Below are positions 51,430-61,394 of a stretch of DNA of 64,000 bases, one piece after another. The stretch spans positions 310,001 to 374,000 of the forward strand of contig NZ_FNCO01000004.1 of NCBI RefSeq assembly GCF_900100795.1, read 5' to 3'. Position numbers and translations under genes: made by a program. Below the pieces are notes generated by a model. It searched no databases and was not told the origin of the DNA. It saw only the letters and a list, made by a program, of their open reading frames with translations. Source of the stretch: Pseudomonas abietaniphila. Lineage in GTDB: Bacteria; Pseudomonadota; Gammaproteobacteria; Pseudomonadales; Pseudomonadaceae. The stretch's first letter is position 1, and every line of letters starts with the position of its first letter.

Positions 51430-52161
51430 TCAAGAAGCTTTCACGACGATGGCCGTGATGTTGTCGGGGGCACCCCGAGTCAGTCCCAGATGCACAAGGC
51501 TGCGGACCACTTGATAGGGGTCGGCATGTCCCAACACATCGCGAATTTCGCGATCTTCTGCGGTCTTGTTGAGGCCATCGCTGCACAGCAGATAGGTGTC
51601 GCCAGGCTGAACGTCGAGATTGACCATCGCCAGGTCCAGCGTGTCTTCGACGCCGATGGCACGGGTGACGAAGTTCGCGCGCGGATGCACGCGGGCTTCG
51701 GCTTCGCTGAGCAGACCGCTGTCCTGCAGCTCCTGCACATAGCTGTGATCCCGGGAAATGCCCTGCAATTTGCCATCGCGCAGCCGATACAGGCGGCTGT
51801 CACCCGCCCATAGGCAAACACCCTGATTAGACTGAGCCGCCAGCACCACCACGGTGCTGCCCATCAGGGTGACTTCGCGCCTCAGGGTTTCTTCTCGCAC
51901 CGCCGCGTTCACTTGGATCAGTGCGGTACGCAGTGCACAGGTGTAAATCGCCAACGATTCCGATGGCGAAACGTGACGCAGGCTGTCGACGATCAGACTC
52001 GCGACATAATCCCCCGCTGCATGCCCGCCCATGCCGTCGGCGATGGCCCACACGCCGTTTTCAGGTAATTCCAGAAACGCGTCTTCATTGATCTGGCGCA
52101 CCAGGCCGACATGGCTATAGCTGGCAGAGCGGTAACGGATACTTTCAGGCAGTGCGGACAT
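51430..52161 (-). CDS. pppA: T6SS PP2C-type phosphatase PppA
   Basis: A metal-dependent phosphatase of 243 aa that dephosphorylates Fha1, opposing PpkA. The PP2C motifs are HVGLVRQINEDAFLE, WAIADGMGGHAAGDYVAS, WAGDSRLYRLRDG, ISRDHSYV, TRAIGVE and LLCSDGL, giving the usual metal-binding aspartates. The stop of tagF and the start of pppA adjoin without spacing. Confidence 0.94.
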   Translation of the reverse strand: MSALPESIRYRSASYSHVGLVRQINEDAFLELPENGVWAIADGMGGHAAGDYVASLIVDSLRHVSPSESLAIYTCALRTALIQVNAAVREETLRREVTLMGSTVVVLAAQSNQGVCLWAGDSRLYRLRDGKLQGISRDHSYVQELQDSGLLSEAEARVHPRANFVTRAIGVEDTLDLAMVNLDVQPGDTYLLCSDGLNKTAEDREIRDVLGHADPYQVVRSLVHLGLTRGAPDNITAIVVKAS

Positions 52162-52815
52162 CTAGATTGATGCTCCTTGTCCCAGCAAATAACTGCCGAA
52201 CTCGGCGGCATCAGGCAGCCCCGGGCAGCGCATAAGTCCGGGAGCAATACGTTCGCAGCCCCTGCCCCACCAAAGGCTGGCCCCCACGCATGCGGTTTCG
52301 GCAAGCGCCCGGTGACGTGCTTGTGGGTCACTCGCGCCAGTGCGCTGCAGCCCCGCGAAAAGATGGATGGGCTCACAGGCAGTCGTCGGCAGAAAACCGA
52401 GCACGGAAACACTGTCGTCGAAGGCTGAAAAATCGGTGTCCTCTTCCAGCGTCGCCAGCATCAGGGCTTCGACCTGCTCGAACCAGCATTCAGGCGCACT
52501 GACCAACGCCGCGAGGGACTGGTCAGGCTCAATGGTCTGCGCGATGGTCAGCGGAAAATAACGCCCGACCCGGTCGATGCTTGGCATCAACACACCCACT
52601 ACGGCTTGCGGGCCGCACACATCGGGCGCCAACACAAAACGCCACAGAGGGCTCACCAGATAAGCGTCGAGCCAGTCCGCGCCGAGCTGTTGTTGGCTGA
52701 CATGCAATCCGGCCGCAAGCCACGCGTCCCAAGGTTCAACAAAACTCTGCGGCAAGCCGCGACTGACAAAGTCGCCGCGACTGGCCAACTTGCCGTAAAA
52801 ACCAAGCGTCGTCAT
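52162..52815 (-). CDS. tagF: T6SS negative regulator TagF
   Basis: A protein of 217 aa with an N-terminal TagF (DUF2094) domain: LGFYGKLASRGDFVSRGLPQSFVEPWDAWLAAGL, then LDAYLVSPLWRFVLAP and VGVLMPSIDRVGRYFPLTI. In P. aeruginosa TagF holds the system off post-translationally and independently of phosphorylation. It overlaps tssM by 4 nt and precedes pppA without a gap. Confidence 0.9.
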   Translation of the reverse strand: MTTLGFYGKLASRGDFVSRGLPQSFVEPWDAWLAAGLHVSQQQLGADWLDAYLVSPLWRFVLAPDVCGPQAVVGVLMPSIDRVGRYFPLTIAQTIEPDQSLAALVSAPECWFEQVEALMLATLEEDTDFSAFDDSVSVLGFLPTTACEPIHLFAGLQRTGASDPQARHRALAETACVGASLWWGRGCERIAPGLMRCPGLPDAAEFGSYLLGQGASI

Positions 52816-55800
52816 AACCGCTCCGGCAGACTGAAGCCGCTCAACACACGGCTTTTGAACGGATTGAAAGCGCTGTTGGCACGTAGCTCGTAGGAAATAC
52901 TGGCGTTGTCGACGCGCAGCCGCAGGTTGAAGCGATCAGGCGACCCGCCGCTGACCAGATCTGATCGCTCCAGCAAACGGAACCAGGCCCACGGGCCATC
53001 CAGGGTGATACCCGAACGACCGCTGGCGGCAGGTGGTGAAATCGACAGGCGTACGACGCCGATACTGTCAGGGTTAGGCCACTGCATCGCGACCGGACGA
53101 CTTGGGCCGTGGTCGTAGCTGATCTGCTGGCCGTCAAGATCGAGCAGAAATTGCGTGATCGAAGCGTCCATCGCCACCGGCTTGAGCTCGAATCGTACGG
53201 TCGGCTGTACCCCGCCAGAGCGGAAGAACGCATCGCGGATAGCGGCCGCGCGCTGGAACGTCTGCAGCACCGAAGCATTGATCCCCAGCTTTTGTGCGGC
53301 ACCCGGCTGCCATCGCCAGGCTGAGGCAGACGTATCGACGTAGCTTTGCAGGTACTTGCGGAAGTAATTGTCCATCACACCGCCGACGCCGAAAAACTGG
53401 CCGAAGTCGTCGAGTGTGGCATCACGTGCGCTACCCGGCGCCAGGGGGTACCGGCCACTCAGCGATTGGCGATAAACGCTCACCACATCGCTGACCCATG
53501 CTGCGTTCAGCTGATTGCGAACCCCGCCCATCATGGTATTGGTCGTCGAGCTGACAACCGATTTGATCAACCCTCGCACCGCAGGCGGTTGTCGGTCGGC
53601 ATTCAGGTTTACCCGAGTGGCCGCTGCGCTCGCCGAGTTCTTTGCCTCGCCCAGCAACGCCTCGCCGCTGGCACCGACCATCGCACTGACCTGCACGTAC
53701 AAGGCGTTCATGTCAGCCAGCAAACCATCAATAGCAGCGGGCTCACCCTCGCCTTGGCTGACAAAAGCGTTGAGCTCGGCAAAGTGTGAGGAGAAAGGGT
53801 CATCGACACTGGCAGGCGTTGCGAAAGCGCTCGCGTGCTCCTGTCCCAGTATCGAACCCAGTCGTTGCTTGAGCTGATCGACTCCGCCCTCAACCTTTTT
53901 GCCTTGCTCGGCCAGCAGCTTGTCTTCCTGCTGCAGGTTGGTTTCTTTGGCGACCGCCACCAACAGTTTTTTCAGCGGAGACGCGGGGCCTGAGATCACC
54001 CGTAGCACGTCGGCAGCCTGCGCCACGCTGGTGATCGGCACGAAATCGACGTCAGCCAATAACGCATCCCAGTGACGCTGGTAATCCTGGAAGTACAAGC
54101 GACGTACATCGCCTGCGAGGCTTACGGCATTCTGTTGATCCGCACGATCCAGTCCTAACACCCATTGCTCTTCCGCCAACGTTCCGGCCTGACTCAGGCT
54201 CGCCGCCAGAAACACTTCGCGATAACCCTTGGCCGTGAAGAAACCACTTAACGGGTCACCCAAGGGCTTGCCGCTCTTGCGTGCGAACACCAGCGCGGCG
54301 TCACGCCCGCCGGCGTCGGTCATTCGGAAAGCCGGGACACTCTCCGGCAGTTTCTGCCGCTTCACCCGGTCATACACCCGCTGCGCAACCGGCAATTGTT
54401 GCAACTGCCGACGCAAGTCATCGATCAGCCGCTGATCCAGACGCGCAGTCGGCGGGTGGCGCTCGAAAAGCGCCTGCAAATGCTCGCCCAATGCCTGACG
54501 CTGATCAGGCGGCAGATCACGGGGCAGACTCTGATCCCAGTCCAGCGCGACCCAGGCCTTGATGAAATCGGCGTCGTAGTGATCGCGGTCAGCAAGCATC
54601 AGGTAGGCCTTCAGCCCTTCATAAAGGAAATCCGAACTGCCACCGCTGCGCAGTTGCTCTTCCACGCGTGTAACCAGACGCGGGGCGAACACGGCGATCA
54701 GCAGCTTTCGATACACGCTGCCGGATTCGGCCTCCAGCATGGCGCCCTGATACAGCCCCAGGCCCCGCGACATTCCCGGCGGGTCGCCTGCCAGACCGCG
54801 CACGGCGTTCAGCAAAGGCAGCACGGCCAGAACGTCACGCTGAGCCGGACTCAGGCTCTCCACGCTCAGCCCCAGCGGCGCGACTTTCTCATTGACCTGA
54901 GTGATGTAAGCCTGGTTGGCGCGATAGCTGATCACCCAGAGCGTGCCGACCAGCAGTACCGCCGCGACGGTCATCGCCAATGCGGAGCGGGCGAGCCATT
55001 TGCGTCGGCGCTCGACTTTCGGATTCACGCCTACCAGCCCACGCTCTGCGAACGCCACCGCAGTAAACAGTTTTTCAATGAAGTAGCTGCGTCCGGTTCC
55101 GGTCTGCCGCGCCAAATGCTGGCGGTCCAGATTCATGCTCTGCGCCATCGCACCGATCAAACGGTCAATCGGGCTGCCTTCCTGAGTGCCGCTGGTGAAG
55201 TAAACGCCTCGCAGCAACGCGCGGTCTTCAAACGCATTGGGCTGGAACACACCGTCGAGGAAGGTCTTCAGGGTCTCTTTGAGTGCACCGAATTGCTGCA
55301 GAAACCCATAGATCAGATCCCGCCGAGCCGGATCGCGCTCTTGCTGCAAGCGCTCCACCAGACGCGCACTCAGCCGCTGTTCTAGCATCGCAAACTCGCT
55401 GAGAAAGTCCGCGAGCGGGCCATCGGCATGCTTGCCGTCATCAAGGGCGAACGTCATGCCCCAGACCTGCTTACGTTCCTCCTTGCTCAGGGCGTCGAAG
55501 AATTCCATGAAGCCAGGCACCAGATCGAGCTTGGTGAGCATCACGTAGATCGGGAAACGCACGCCAAGCTGGCTGTACAGCTCTTGTATCCGCGCCCGAA
55601 TAGCCACGGCGTGTGCGGTGCGCTCAGCCTCACTGCCCAGCAAAAGGTCGGACAGGCTGATGGCAATGAAGGCCCCATCGACAGGTCGCCGCGAGCGTTG
55701 GGTTTTCAATAAGTCGAGAAACCCGAGCCAGGCCGCTTTGTCGACCGGGGCATGGCTGTCCTGTGTGGTGTAACGCCCGGCGGTGTCGAGCAGCACGGCT

Positions 55801-56315
55801 TGATCAGTGAACCACCAGTCACAATTACGCGTACCACCGACCCCGCGAATAGCGCCCGCACCCATCTGCGCCGCCAGCGGAAAGTGCAGGCCGGAATTGA
55901 TCAACGCGGTGGTTTTACCCGAACCCGGCGGGCCGATGATCACGTACCACGGCAACTCATAGAGATTGCGTCGTTCGTCACCGCCCAGTTGGGCTTTTTT
56001 CAACAATTTGAGCGCGTCGTCCATTCGCTGGCGCAAGGTCGCAAGCTCTTCAGCAGTGGCGATACTGGCAGGGTCGGGTGCTGCTTCTGCGGCCAGACTT
56101 TCCAGCACTTTTGCCGCATGACGTCGGGCCTGAACAATGCGAAAGACTCGCCAGACGATCCATGCTACGAACAGCACAACGATCAACGCCCAACGCCGGC
56201 CTTCTGGCACCAGCACGTCAAGCAGCGGACCGACGAACCAGATGATCAGACTCAGCGCGATCAGGCCAAGAACCGGCACGACCCAGCGAAGGAAAAAACC
56301 AAAAAACGCCTTCAC
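52812..56315 (-). CDS. tssM: T6SS inner-membrane core protein TssM (IcmF)
   Basis: A protein of 1167 aa that forms the channel through the inner membrane with TssL and TssJ. Two N-terminal spans (VLGLIALSLIIWFVGPLL, ALIVVLFVAWIVWRVFRI) precede a cytoplasmic NTPase-like domain with Walker A GPPGSGKTTAL at residues 128-138. A third span (LAMTVAAVLLVGTLWVISYRA) lies near residue 440. The large periplasmic part ends in the IcmF C-terminal domain with FKSRVLSGFSLPERL. It overlaps tssL and tagF by 4 nt each. Confidence 0.94.
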   Translation of the reverse strand: MKAFFGFFLRWVVPVLGLIALSLIIWFVGPLLDVLVPEGRRWALIVVLFVAWIVWRVFRIVQARRHAAKVLESLAAEAAPDPASIATAEELATLRQRMDDALKLLKKAQLGGDERRNLYELPWYVIIGPPGSGKTTALINSGLHFPLAAQMGAGAIRGVGGTRNCDWWFTDQAVLLDTAGRYTTQDSHAPVDKAAWLGFLDLLKTQRSRRPVDGAFIAISLSDLLLGSEAERTAHAVAIRARIQELYSQLGVRFPIYVMLTKLDLVPGFMEFFDALSKEERKQVWGMTFALDDGKHADGPLADFLSEFAMLEQRLSARLVERLQQERDPARRDLIYGFLQQFGALKETLKTFLDGVFQPNAFEDRALLRGVYFTSGTQEGSPIDRLIGAMAQSMNLDRQHLARQTGTGRSYFIEKLFTAVAFAERGLVGVNPKVERRRKWLARSALAMTVAAVLLVGTLWVISYRANQAYITQVNEKVAPLGLSVESLSPAQRDVLAVLPLLNAVRGLAGDPPGMSRGLGLYQGAMLEAESGSVYRKLLIAVFAPRLVTRVEEQLRSGGSSDFLYEGLKAYLMLADRDHYDADFIKAWVALDWDQSLPRDLPPDQRQALGEHLQALFERHPPTARLDQRLIDDLRRQLQQLPVAQRVYDRVKRQKLPESVPAFRMTDAGGRDAALVFARKSGKPLGDPLSGFFTAKGYREVFLAASLSQAGTLAEEQWVLGLDRADQQNAVSLAGDVRRLYFQDYQRHWDALLADVDFVPITSVAQAADVLRVISGPASPLKKLLVAVAKETNLQQEDKLLAEQGKKVEGGVDQLKQRLGSILGQEHASAFATPASVDDPFSSHFAELNAFVSQGEGEPAAIDGLLADMNALYVQVSAMVGASGEALLGEAKNSASAAATRVNLNADRQPPAVRGLIKSVVSSTTNTMMGGVRNQLNAAWVSDVVSVYRQSLSGRYPLAPGSARDATLDDFGQFFGVGGVMDNYFRKYLQSYVDTSASAWRWQPGAAQKLGINASVLQTFQRAAAIRDAFFRSGGVQPTVRFELKPVAMDASITQFLLDLDGQQISYDHGPSRPVAMQWPNPDSIGVVRLSISPPAASGRSGITLDGPWAWFRLLERSDLVSGGSPDRFNLRLRVDNASISYELRANSAFNPFKSRVLSGFSLPERL

Positions 56316-57643
56316 TCGACGCCCTCCGCCATTACAGTGATTTCAACCCGGCGATTCTTTGCGCGCCCTTCGGCTGTGGTGTTAGGCGCCAGCGGTTCGG
56401 TATCGCTGCGCCCCTCGGCGGAGAAACGCTCCGGCTGGCCCGTCTTGGCGGAGAGCATCTGTAGAACCTGCTCGGCCCGCGCCTGGGAAAGCGCCCAGTT
56501 GGAGGGAAATCGAAGGGTGGCGATGGGACGGTTGTCACTGTGGCCGGTGATCCGTACCTGACCTTTGACTTTGCGGATCGCGTCGGCGATGCGCAGCATC
56601 AGCGGTTGAAAGTCGTCGACGATGGTCGCGCTGCCGGACGAGAAAATTTCATCGCCTCGAATAGTCACCACCGATCGGTCGACGGCGTCTTCAACCACCA
56701 CGCGGTTAGCCTTGATGTCTTCGACCAGAAACCCTGCCAAACGAGGCCGCTCGACGACCCTGGGCTGCACCACTGCAGGCGTGATGGCTTGCACGGGAAT
56801 CTCGCCCAGCGCATGAATGCGTTTGAACACCGGCTCCGCATCGGCAGCCAGCTTGAGACGTAACCCAAACAACAGCAGTAACAGCAGCGCCAACCCGATT
56901 GCCACGCCGACCCAGGGCGGCATGAACTGCGACAAGCGATCTCGTACCACTGCCAACCCGCGCCAATGCGGCGACAGTTCACGTTCGAACTCGCCGCGAG
57001 CCCTGCGAATCGCTGCGCCGGTGCGCTCACGCAGGGCTTCCAGCTGGCTGCGGCCATCGTTCATGACGCGATAGCGGCCTTCGAAACCCAGGCACATGCA
57101 CAAGTACAACAGCTCAAGCAGATACAGGCGTTCACGTGGGCTTTGCAAGCAATGCTCCAACAGCTTAAACACCTTCTCGCCGCCCCATGCTTCGTTGTGG
57201 ACGGTAATCAACAGGCTCTGCTTGCCCCACTCACTGCTGCTGCCCCATGGCGTGCTGAGTACGGCCTCATCGAGAGCTGCACACAAGGCATAACGCGCGA
57301 GCATCACTTCATTGCGCACCACGCCCGTCGCTTCGGCGCGTTCTTCAAACTGGCGCAGATACGCGAGCAACTGGGCGCGCAAGCTGGCGGGGGCCGGGTG
57401 CGCGATGGTGCTCCGCAGTCGGGTGAGCAATGCGAGCAATGGAGCCGCAGCGGCTTCCAGTGGATTCAAACCTTTCCCCTGCCCGGTGGGTAAAGGCGCA
57501 GCAGGCATCGACAACGGTGGTGGCGGCGGTGAGGAATCAGCGCGACCGGCAGACTGCGGAGCGCGTCCACCCGGTCGCGGCATAAACTGGGTGCGATCGC
57601 TCGCCGGCAACGGAGGGTTGAAGGGTTCGTCGTGGGAAGGCAT
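56312..57643 (-). CDS. tssL: T6SS inner-membrane protein TssL with OmpA-like C-terminus
   Basis: A protein of 443 aa. The N-terminal DotU domain (about residues 60-250; ATGVVRNEVMLARYALCAALDEAVLSTPWG, and RLYLLELLYLCMCLGFEGRYRV) is followed by one span (WVGVAIGLALLLLLLFGL, near 250). The C-terminal OmpA/MotB domain binds peptidoglycan (FQPLMLRIADAIR, RITGHSDNRPIATLRFPSNWALSQARAEQV). The peptidoglycan-binding extension is the form found in H1-type systems. It overlaps tssM by 4 nt. Confidence 0.94.
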   Translation of the reverse strand: MPSHDEPFNPPLPASDRTQFMPRPGGRAPQSAGRADSSPPPPPLSMPAAPLPTGQGKGLNPLEAAAAPLLALLTRLRSTIAHPAPASLRAQLLAYLRQFEERAEATGVVRNEVMLARYALCAALDEAVLSTPWGSSSEWGKQSLLITVHNEAWGGEKVFKLLEHCLQSPRERLYLLELLYLCMCLGFEGRYRVMNDGRSQLEALRERTGAAIRRARGEFERELSPHWRGLAVVRDRLSQFMPPWVGVAIGLALLLLLLFGLRLKLAADAEPVFKRIHALGEIPVQAITPAVVQPRVVERPRLAGFLVEDIKANRVVVEDAVDRSVVTIRGDEIFSSGSATIVDDFQPLMLRIADAIRKVKGQVRITGHSDNRPIATLRFPSNWALSQARAEQVLQMLSAKTGQPERFSAEGRSDTEPLAPNTTAEGRAKNRRVEITVMAEGVE

Positions 57644-57649
57644 CTCGCT

Positions 57650-58984
57650 TTATCCTCGGATGGCCCAGAAGGCCAGGTTCAAGCCGGGGAACTCGCCCGC
57701 GATGTGAAACGCAAACCCACCGGAAGTCGCAAACTGCGCCCAGCACTCACTGCCACGATCGAGCTCGTAATAGGTAGAGCCCGCGTGAAACGGAATCTGC
57801 CGCGGGGCCACCGGCAACGGCAAGAGGTTCACGCCGGGGAGCTGCAGGTTGACCAGATCACGGATTTTCTCCACTGAACCGATCTTGCTCTGTTGAGCAA
57901 AACGCCCGCGCAACGTCTCACTGGGCATGTCGGCACGGACGACGAGGACGAAACTGGCGTTGTCGATCAACGTGCGGTCCGCAAGCATCGCGACATGAAC
58001 GCCATAGGCTTTTTCGACGATGGGAATCGGCGTGGCCTTGCTGTCAATCAGCATCGAGAGTGCCTCACGCAGCGCCTGCATGACGGGAGCAAAGCTCGCA
58101 GCGAGATCGCCGTGCTGGTAGCGCAAGAACTCTTCCGGCCTGCGCCCCGACGTAGAAAAGGTCGCGAACTCGCCTGCCAGGCTCACCAGTTCGCTGTAAA
58201 AACGTTCCGGGTGCAATGGACTCAGCTGAGTCAGGTGGCTGATTAAGGGTTCGGCTCGATTGACCAGTTGCAAAAGCATGAAGTCTGCGATTTCCGAGGC
58301 ACCGCCAGCGCCCGAGGCGACCACCCGCCCTGCCAACGCCGCGCCACGCTGGTGCAGCAATCCCAAAATCTCGCTGCGAAAAGCCGTCAGCGGTTTGGAG
58401 ACCGTCACATCGAGGATGGGCGGGATGTAACTCTCGTCGACAACCAGCGCCCGATCCGCGCGTTTTTCCTTGATACTGACCAAACCGATCGCGGCGTAAT
58501 CGCCAAGCCCGTCCTTGTCGGTCAACAAACGCAGGGCTCGCGCGGCGACGGCCACCGGTGCACGGTTCTCAAACGGAGCGTTATCGTCCCGAACTTCGCG
58601 GACCTGACTGACAAAGCGTGCGCCGCCAGGCGTCTCACCCTCATCGACCGTGTCGCGCTGCCCGGCGCGCTTGAGCGGCAAGGCCAGATACACCAGACCG
58701 TCGCGCAGGTCGTCGTCGATGTTCAGCGGGCTCGGGGCCAGATCGTCCTGGGGAATGTTGAACGGCGTGCCATCCGGCAACAATCCGCGCGCCGTCACGA
58801 TGGCCAGCTTGCCTTGAGCCAGCAGACCTTGATCCAGCAACAGCTCGGAAAAGCCCCATGCTCCGGCCGACAACGGACGGCTGCGGGCGTCGATGAGATT
58901 TTCGAGGTAACGGTCATGCTGCTGAAAGTGCTGTGTTCCGATGAACATGCCTTCCGACCAGACCACACGATTGTTCCAGGACAT
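57650..58984 (-). CDS. tssK: T6SS baseplate protein TssK
   Basis: A protein of 444 aa that links the baseplate to the membrane complex. The start MSWNNRVVWSEGMFIGTQHFQQHDRYLENLID and the C-terminal PYQ-like LPVAPRQIPFHAGSTYYELDRGSECWAQF are characteristic of the family. It begins 15 nt after tssJ and ends 6 nt before tssL. Confidence 0.94.
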   Translation of the reverse strand: MSWNNRVVWSEGMFIGTQHFQQHDRYLENLIDARSRPLSAGAWGFSELLLDQGLLAQGKLAIVTARGLLPDGTPFNIPQDDLAPSPLNIDDDLRDGLVYLALPLKRAGQRDTVDEGETPGGARFVSQVREVRDDNAPFENRAPVAVAARALRLLTDKDGLGDYAAIGLVSIKEKRADRALVVDESYIPPILDVTVSKPLTAFRSEILGLLHQRGAALAGRVVASGAGGASEIADFMLLQLVNRAEPLISHLTQLSPLHPERFYSELVSLAGEFATFSTSGRRPEEFLRYQHGDLAASFAPVMQALREALSMLIDSKATPIPIVEKAYGVHVAMLADRTLIDNASFVLVVRADMPSETLRGRFAQQSKIGSVEKIRDLVNLQLPGVNLLPLPVAPRQIPFHAGSTYYELDRGSECWAQFATSGGFAFHIAGEFPGLNLAFWAIRG

Positions 58985-58999
58985 GGATTCTCCAATTGC

Positions 59000-59506
59000 C
59001 TACAGGGCGGGGCGAGTTGGGTGGGTGTTGGAGTCGCTGCCGACGGCGCGTATGCCGAGCCCGATCCGGAATTCGCGGGCCTGCCGCGGCTCGACCATCA
59101 GAACGGTGCGCCAGTGGGCCTGATCGATTTCGCGGTAGCCCACCACCAGACCGATCTGACGTGTCGCGCTGTTGAGACTGCGATCCAGACTGAGCTGCTG
59201 GCCCGGCTGAACGAGTACTTCGTCTTGATCAATCAGATCGGCGCCCAGCGTGGTCTGCGCCCGCTCGGCCAGCGCGAAATAATCGGCGCGGGCAAAACTG
59301 GCGGTGTTTTTCAACTCATAGATACGCACGCGAACCGGCGAAGGCTGGCAATTTGCGCCGGGATTAAGGCCCGCAACGGCATCGAAATGCAGCGCAACGG
59401 TGGTGGCATCAGAGGCTTGTTCAACCGGCTGTGGCGATTCCGCGTTTTTGGCACAGGCAACCAGTAGCAGCGCCATGGCGGCTACCGACATAACTCTTCG
59501 AAACAT
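59000..59506 (-). CDS. tssJ: T6SS outer-membrane lipoprotein TssJ
   Basis: A lipoprotein of 168 aa. The signal MFRRVMSVAAMALLLVAC ends in a lipobox at Cys18. The transthyretin-like domain contains PVRVRIYELKNTASFARADYFALAERAQTTLGADLI and EVLVQPGQQLSLDRSL, both typical of TssJ. It anchors the TssLM core to the outer membrane. It lies 56 nt after fha1 and 15 nt before tssK. Confidence 0.92.
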   Translation of the reverse strand: MFRRVMSVAAMALLLVACAKNAESPQPVEQASDATTVALHFDAVAGLNPGANCQPSPVRVRIYELKNTASFARADYFALAERAQTTLGADLIDQDEVLVQPGQQLSLDRSLNSATRQIGLVVGYREIDQAHWRTVLMVEPRQAREFRIGLGIRAVGSDSNTHPTRPAL

Positions 59507-59562
59507 CCTTCGTCCTCATGACGCACTGACTGTCTATCCGTTTTTTCCGTGGGCCGCGTCTC

Positions 59563-60927
59563 TCAGGAGCGGCTTAACCGTGCGCTGTGCTCTTCGTAGG
59601 CACGGCCAAATTCGCGACCGAACAAAACTTGAAAGTCCTCTTCTGCCTCGCGGGAAATCTGTGCGTAGCGTTCAGTGAACTGCTGCCAGTTCTGCGCCTG
59701 TTGTGAACCAAACAGGTTTGAAAATGCGCCGGACTTGCCCATGCGAGCTTCCAGCTCTGCGGGTTCGAAGCGCTTGAGCAATGCCTTGATCGCAGCCTCG
59801 ACGCCGGCCATGACCGCCAACTGGTGTGCGCGCAAATCATCGAAGCTGTCCGCAATGGCCTGGTCCGGCGGCATGAACGCCCGATTGCCATGTCGCAGCA
59901 GCAACAGGAGCGCCTCATCGACATTCGGAGCGAATTTCAGAGGGTTGTTTTCCACAGGCCGAATCATCGTCTGCTGCAGACGAAACTCGCCTTTCAGGCT
60001 GCTGCGTGCGCGCAACACATCGATCAAGCCCTCGATCATCAGCCGGTAACTGCGACCGATGGACTCCATTTGCGCCTGTACCTGAGCAGGCTCGATACGC
60101 AGCTGATCGAGTCCGGCGCCGCGCAAAAACGCCGTGAGTAAATCGGGTTGATCACTGTTCGCTTGGTTTATGCACTGCTCCACCGCTGGCATGGACGGTG
60201 AGGCGCGGGACGGTTCGGGCCCCTGCTCCGGCGTTGGCGGGAGGACCGGCGATGTAGACATCGGCGTGGGCGCATCCGCGAAAAGGTCCCAGTCCTCCGG
60301 AATGACCCCGGGTGTCGACACAGGAACTGGCTGGGCAACCGGCTCCGGCGATGTGGCAGAAACGGGTGGACGGAAGTCGTGACGGTCCACCGGAGCGTGA
60401 TCGGAGCGCGTCGCCGGGGGCACGTTTGACGGCGAAAGAAAATCAAACAAATCGGGAAACGTATCCTGTGCCGCGCCCCCTTGAAGATGCGCCGCAGACA
60501 GTGCTTCCAGCGGCGCCGGGGCAGCGCTGTTCTGGCGCCCCATCAGCGCCTCAAAATTGTTGGATGAATCCATACCCGCCAGACTCGAATCCGAGAGTTT
60601 TATTTCAAAATTTATTCGCGCACGGATCTCGTAGTCACCAATACGGATAACCTCGCCATCTTCAAGGGGTTCGCTGTTTCCGCGACGCAGGCGAACACCC
60701 GCGCTCACCAGCTCCACGCCATTAGTGCTGTGATCCGTCAGATAGTAGCGACCGTCTTTATATTGAATGACGCAATGCCTTGAAGAAACAAGACGTTCCG
60801 GATCTGGAAGAACCCAGTCATTTTCTTTTCCGCGGCCAATTGCCATTTCCCCGTTAACCATCGATTTTTCGGGGACTTGGCCGGGGGTTATCTTTTGATA
60901 ACTGATGATAGTCAGACAGAGCGGCAC
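59563..60927 (-). CDS. fha1: T6SS FHA-domain protein Fha1
   Basis: A protein of 454 aa whose phosphorylation by PpkA promotes assembly of the apparatus. GTG 60927 (PLCLTIISYQKITP) is the start because AAGGAG lies 7 nt upstream; the open frame runs another 89 codons. The FHA domain (about 20-110) has GRGKENDW, SSRHCVI and DHSTNGVEL. A Pro-rich linker (about 150-280) leads to a C-terminal type VI FHA-associated domain (about 290-454; FLRGAGLDQLRI, then AAIKALLKRFEPAELEARMG). It is the first gene of the minus-strand operon. Confidence 0.92.
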   Translation of the reverse strand: MPLCLTIISYQKITPGQVPEKSMVNGEMAIGRGKENDWVLPDPERLVSSRHCVIQYKDGRYYLTDHSTNGVELVSAGVRLRRGNSEPLEDGEVIRIGDYEIRARINFEIKLSDSSLAGMDSSNNFEALMGRQNSAAPAPLEALSAAHLQGGAAQDTFPDLFDFLSPSNVPPATRSDHAPVDRHDFRPPVSATSPEPVAQPVPVSTPGVIPEDWDLFADAPTPMSTSPVLPPTPEQGPEPSRASPSMPAVEQCINQANSDQPDLLTAFLRGAGLDQLRIEPAQVQAQMESIGRSYRLMIEGLIDVLRARSSLKGEFRLQQTMIRPVENNPLKFAPNVDEALLLLLRHGNRAFMPPDQAIADSFDDLRAHQLAVMAGVEAAIKALLKRFEPAELEARMGKSGAFSNLFGSQQAQNWQQFTERYAQISREAEEDFQVLFGREFGRAYEEHSARLSRS

Positions 60928-61394
60928 GGCGTCTCCTTTCTTAAACTTCAAGTCCTTCGTGCCAGACTCGGAATTCTGTTCGCGGCAGTTGAATATCGTG
61001 CAAAAAAAGCTAGAAGCCCCAGAATTATGGCCCCCATGACTGGATTTTTCTGATTCTACACAGAGTCTCGCGACAACACTCATGGATGTATCCGGATAGT
61101 CCTGAGGGTTGTTACCGACATCACAACTGCCGCCGGCGGAGCATAGCTTACCTTGACAACCGATAACTTCCACAACAAAAATGCACAACTTCAAAAATAC
61201 ACGTGATGCCTCAGAGCCATTACAAACGACGCAAATAAGGATCTTTCTCTAGTTGCTGTAGGAAATTTCTCTGATAACTATATGATTTGTTCTGCAACGC
61301 CACGATCAGCATAGATATAAGGCTATTCCGTGATTAGCGTAGGAAGTTTCTCCGCTAACTATCTGACTTTCCCTCACCGATAAGGAGATCGACT
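60928..61394. promoter_or_regulatory. Divergent control region of the T6SS operons with a duplicated element
   Basis: This 467-bp region separates fha1 (leftward) from tssA (rightward). It holds an imperfect direct repeat of about 32 nt (GTAGGAA-x-TTTCTC-x-G-x-TAACTAT) at 61258-61288 and 61339-61370, 81 bp apart, with 26 of 32 positions equal. The second copy lies just before the tssA ribosome-binding site (AAGGAG at 61382). The region is AT-rich relative to the genes. It probably carries both promoters and regulator or RNA-binding sites. No gene is supported within it. Confidence 0.6.
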
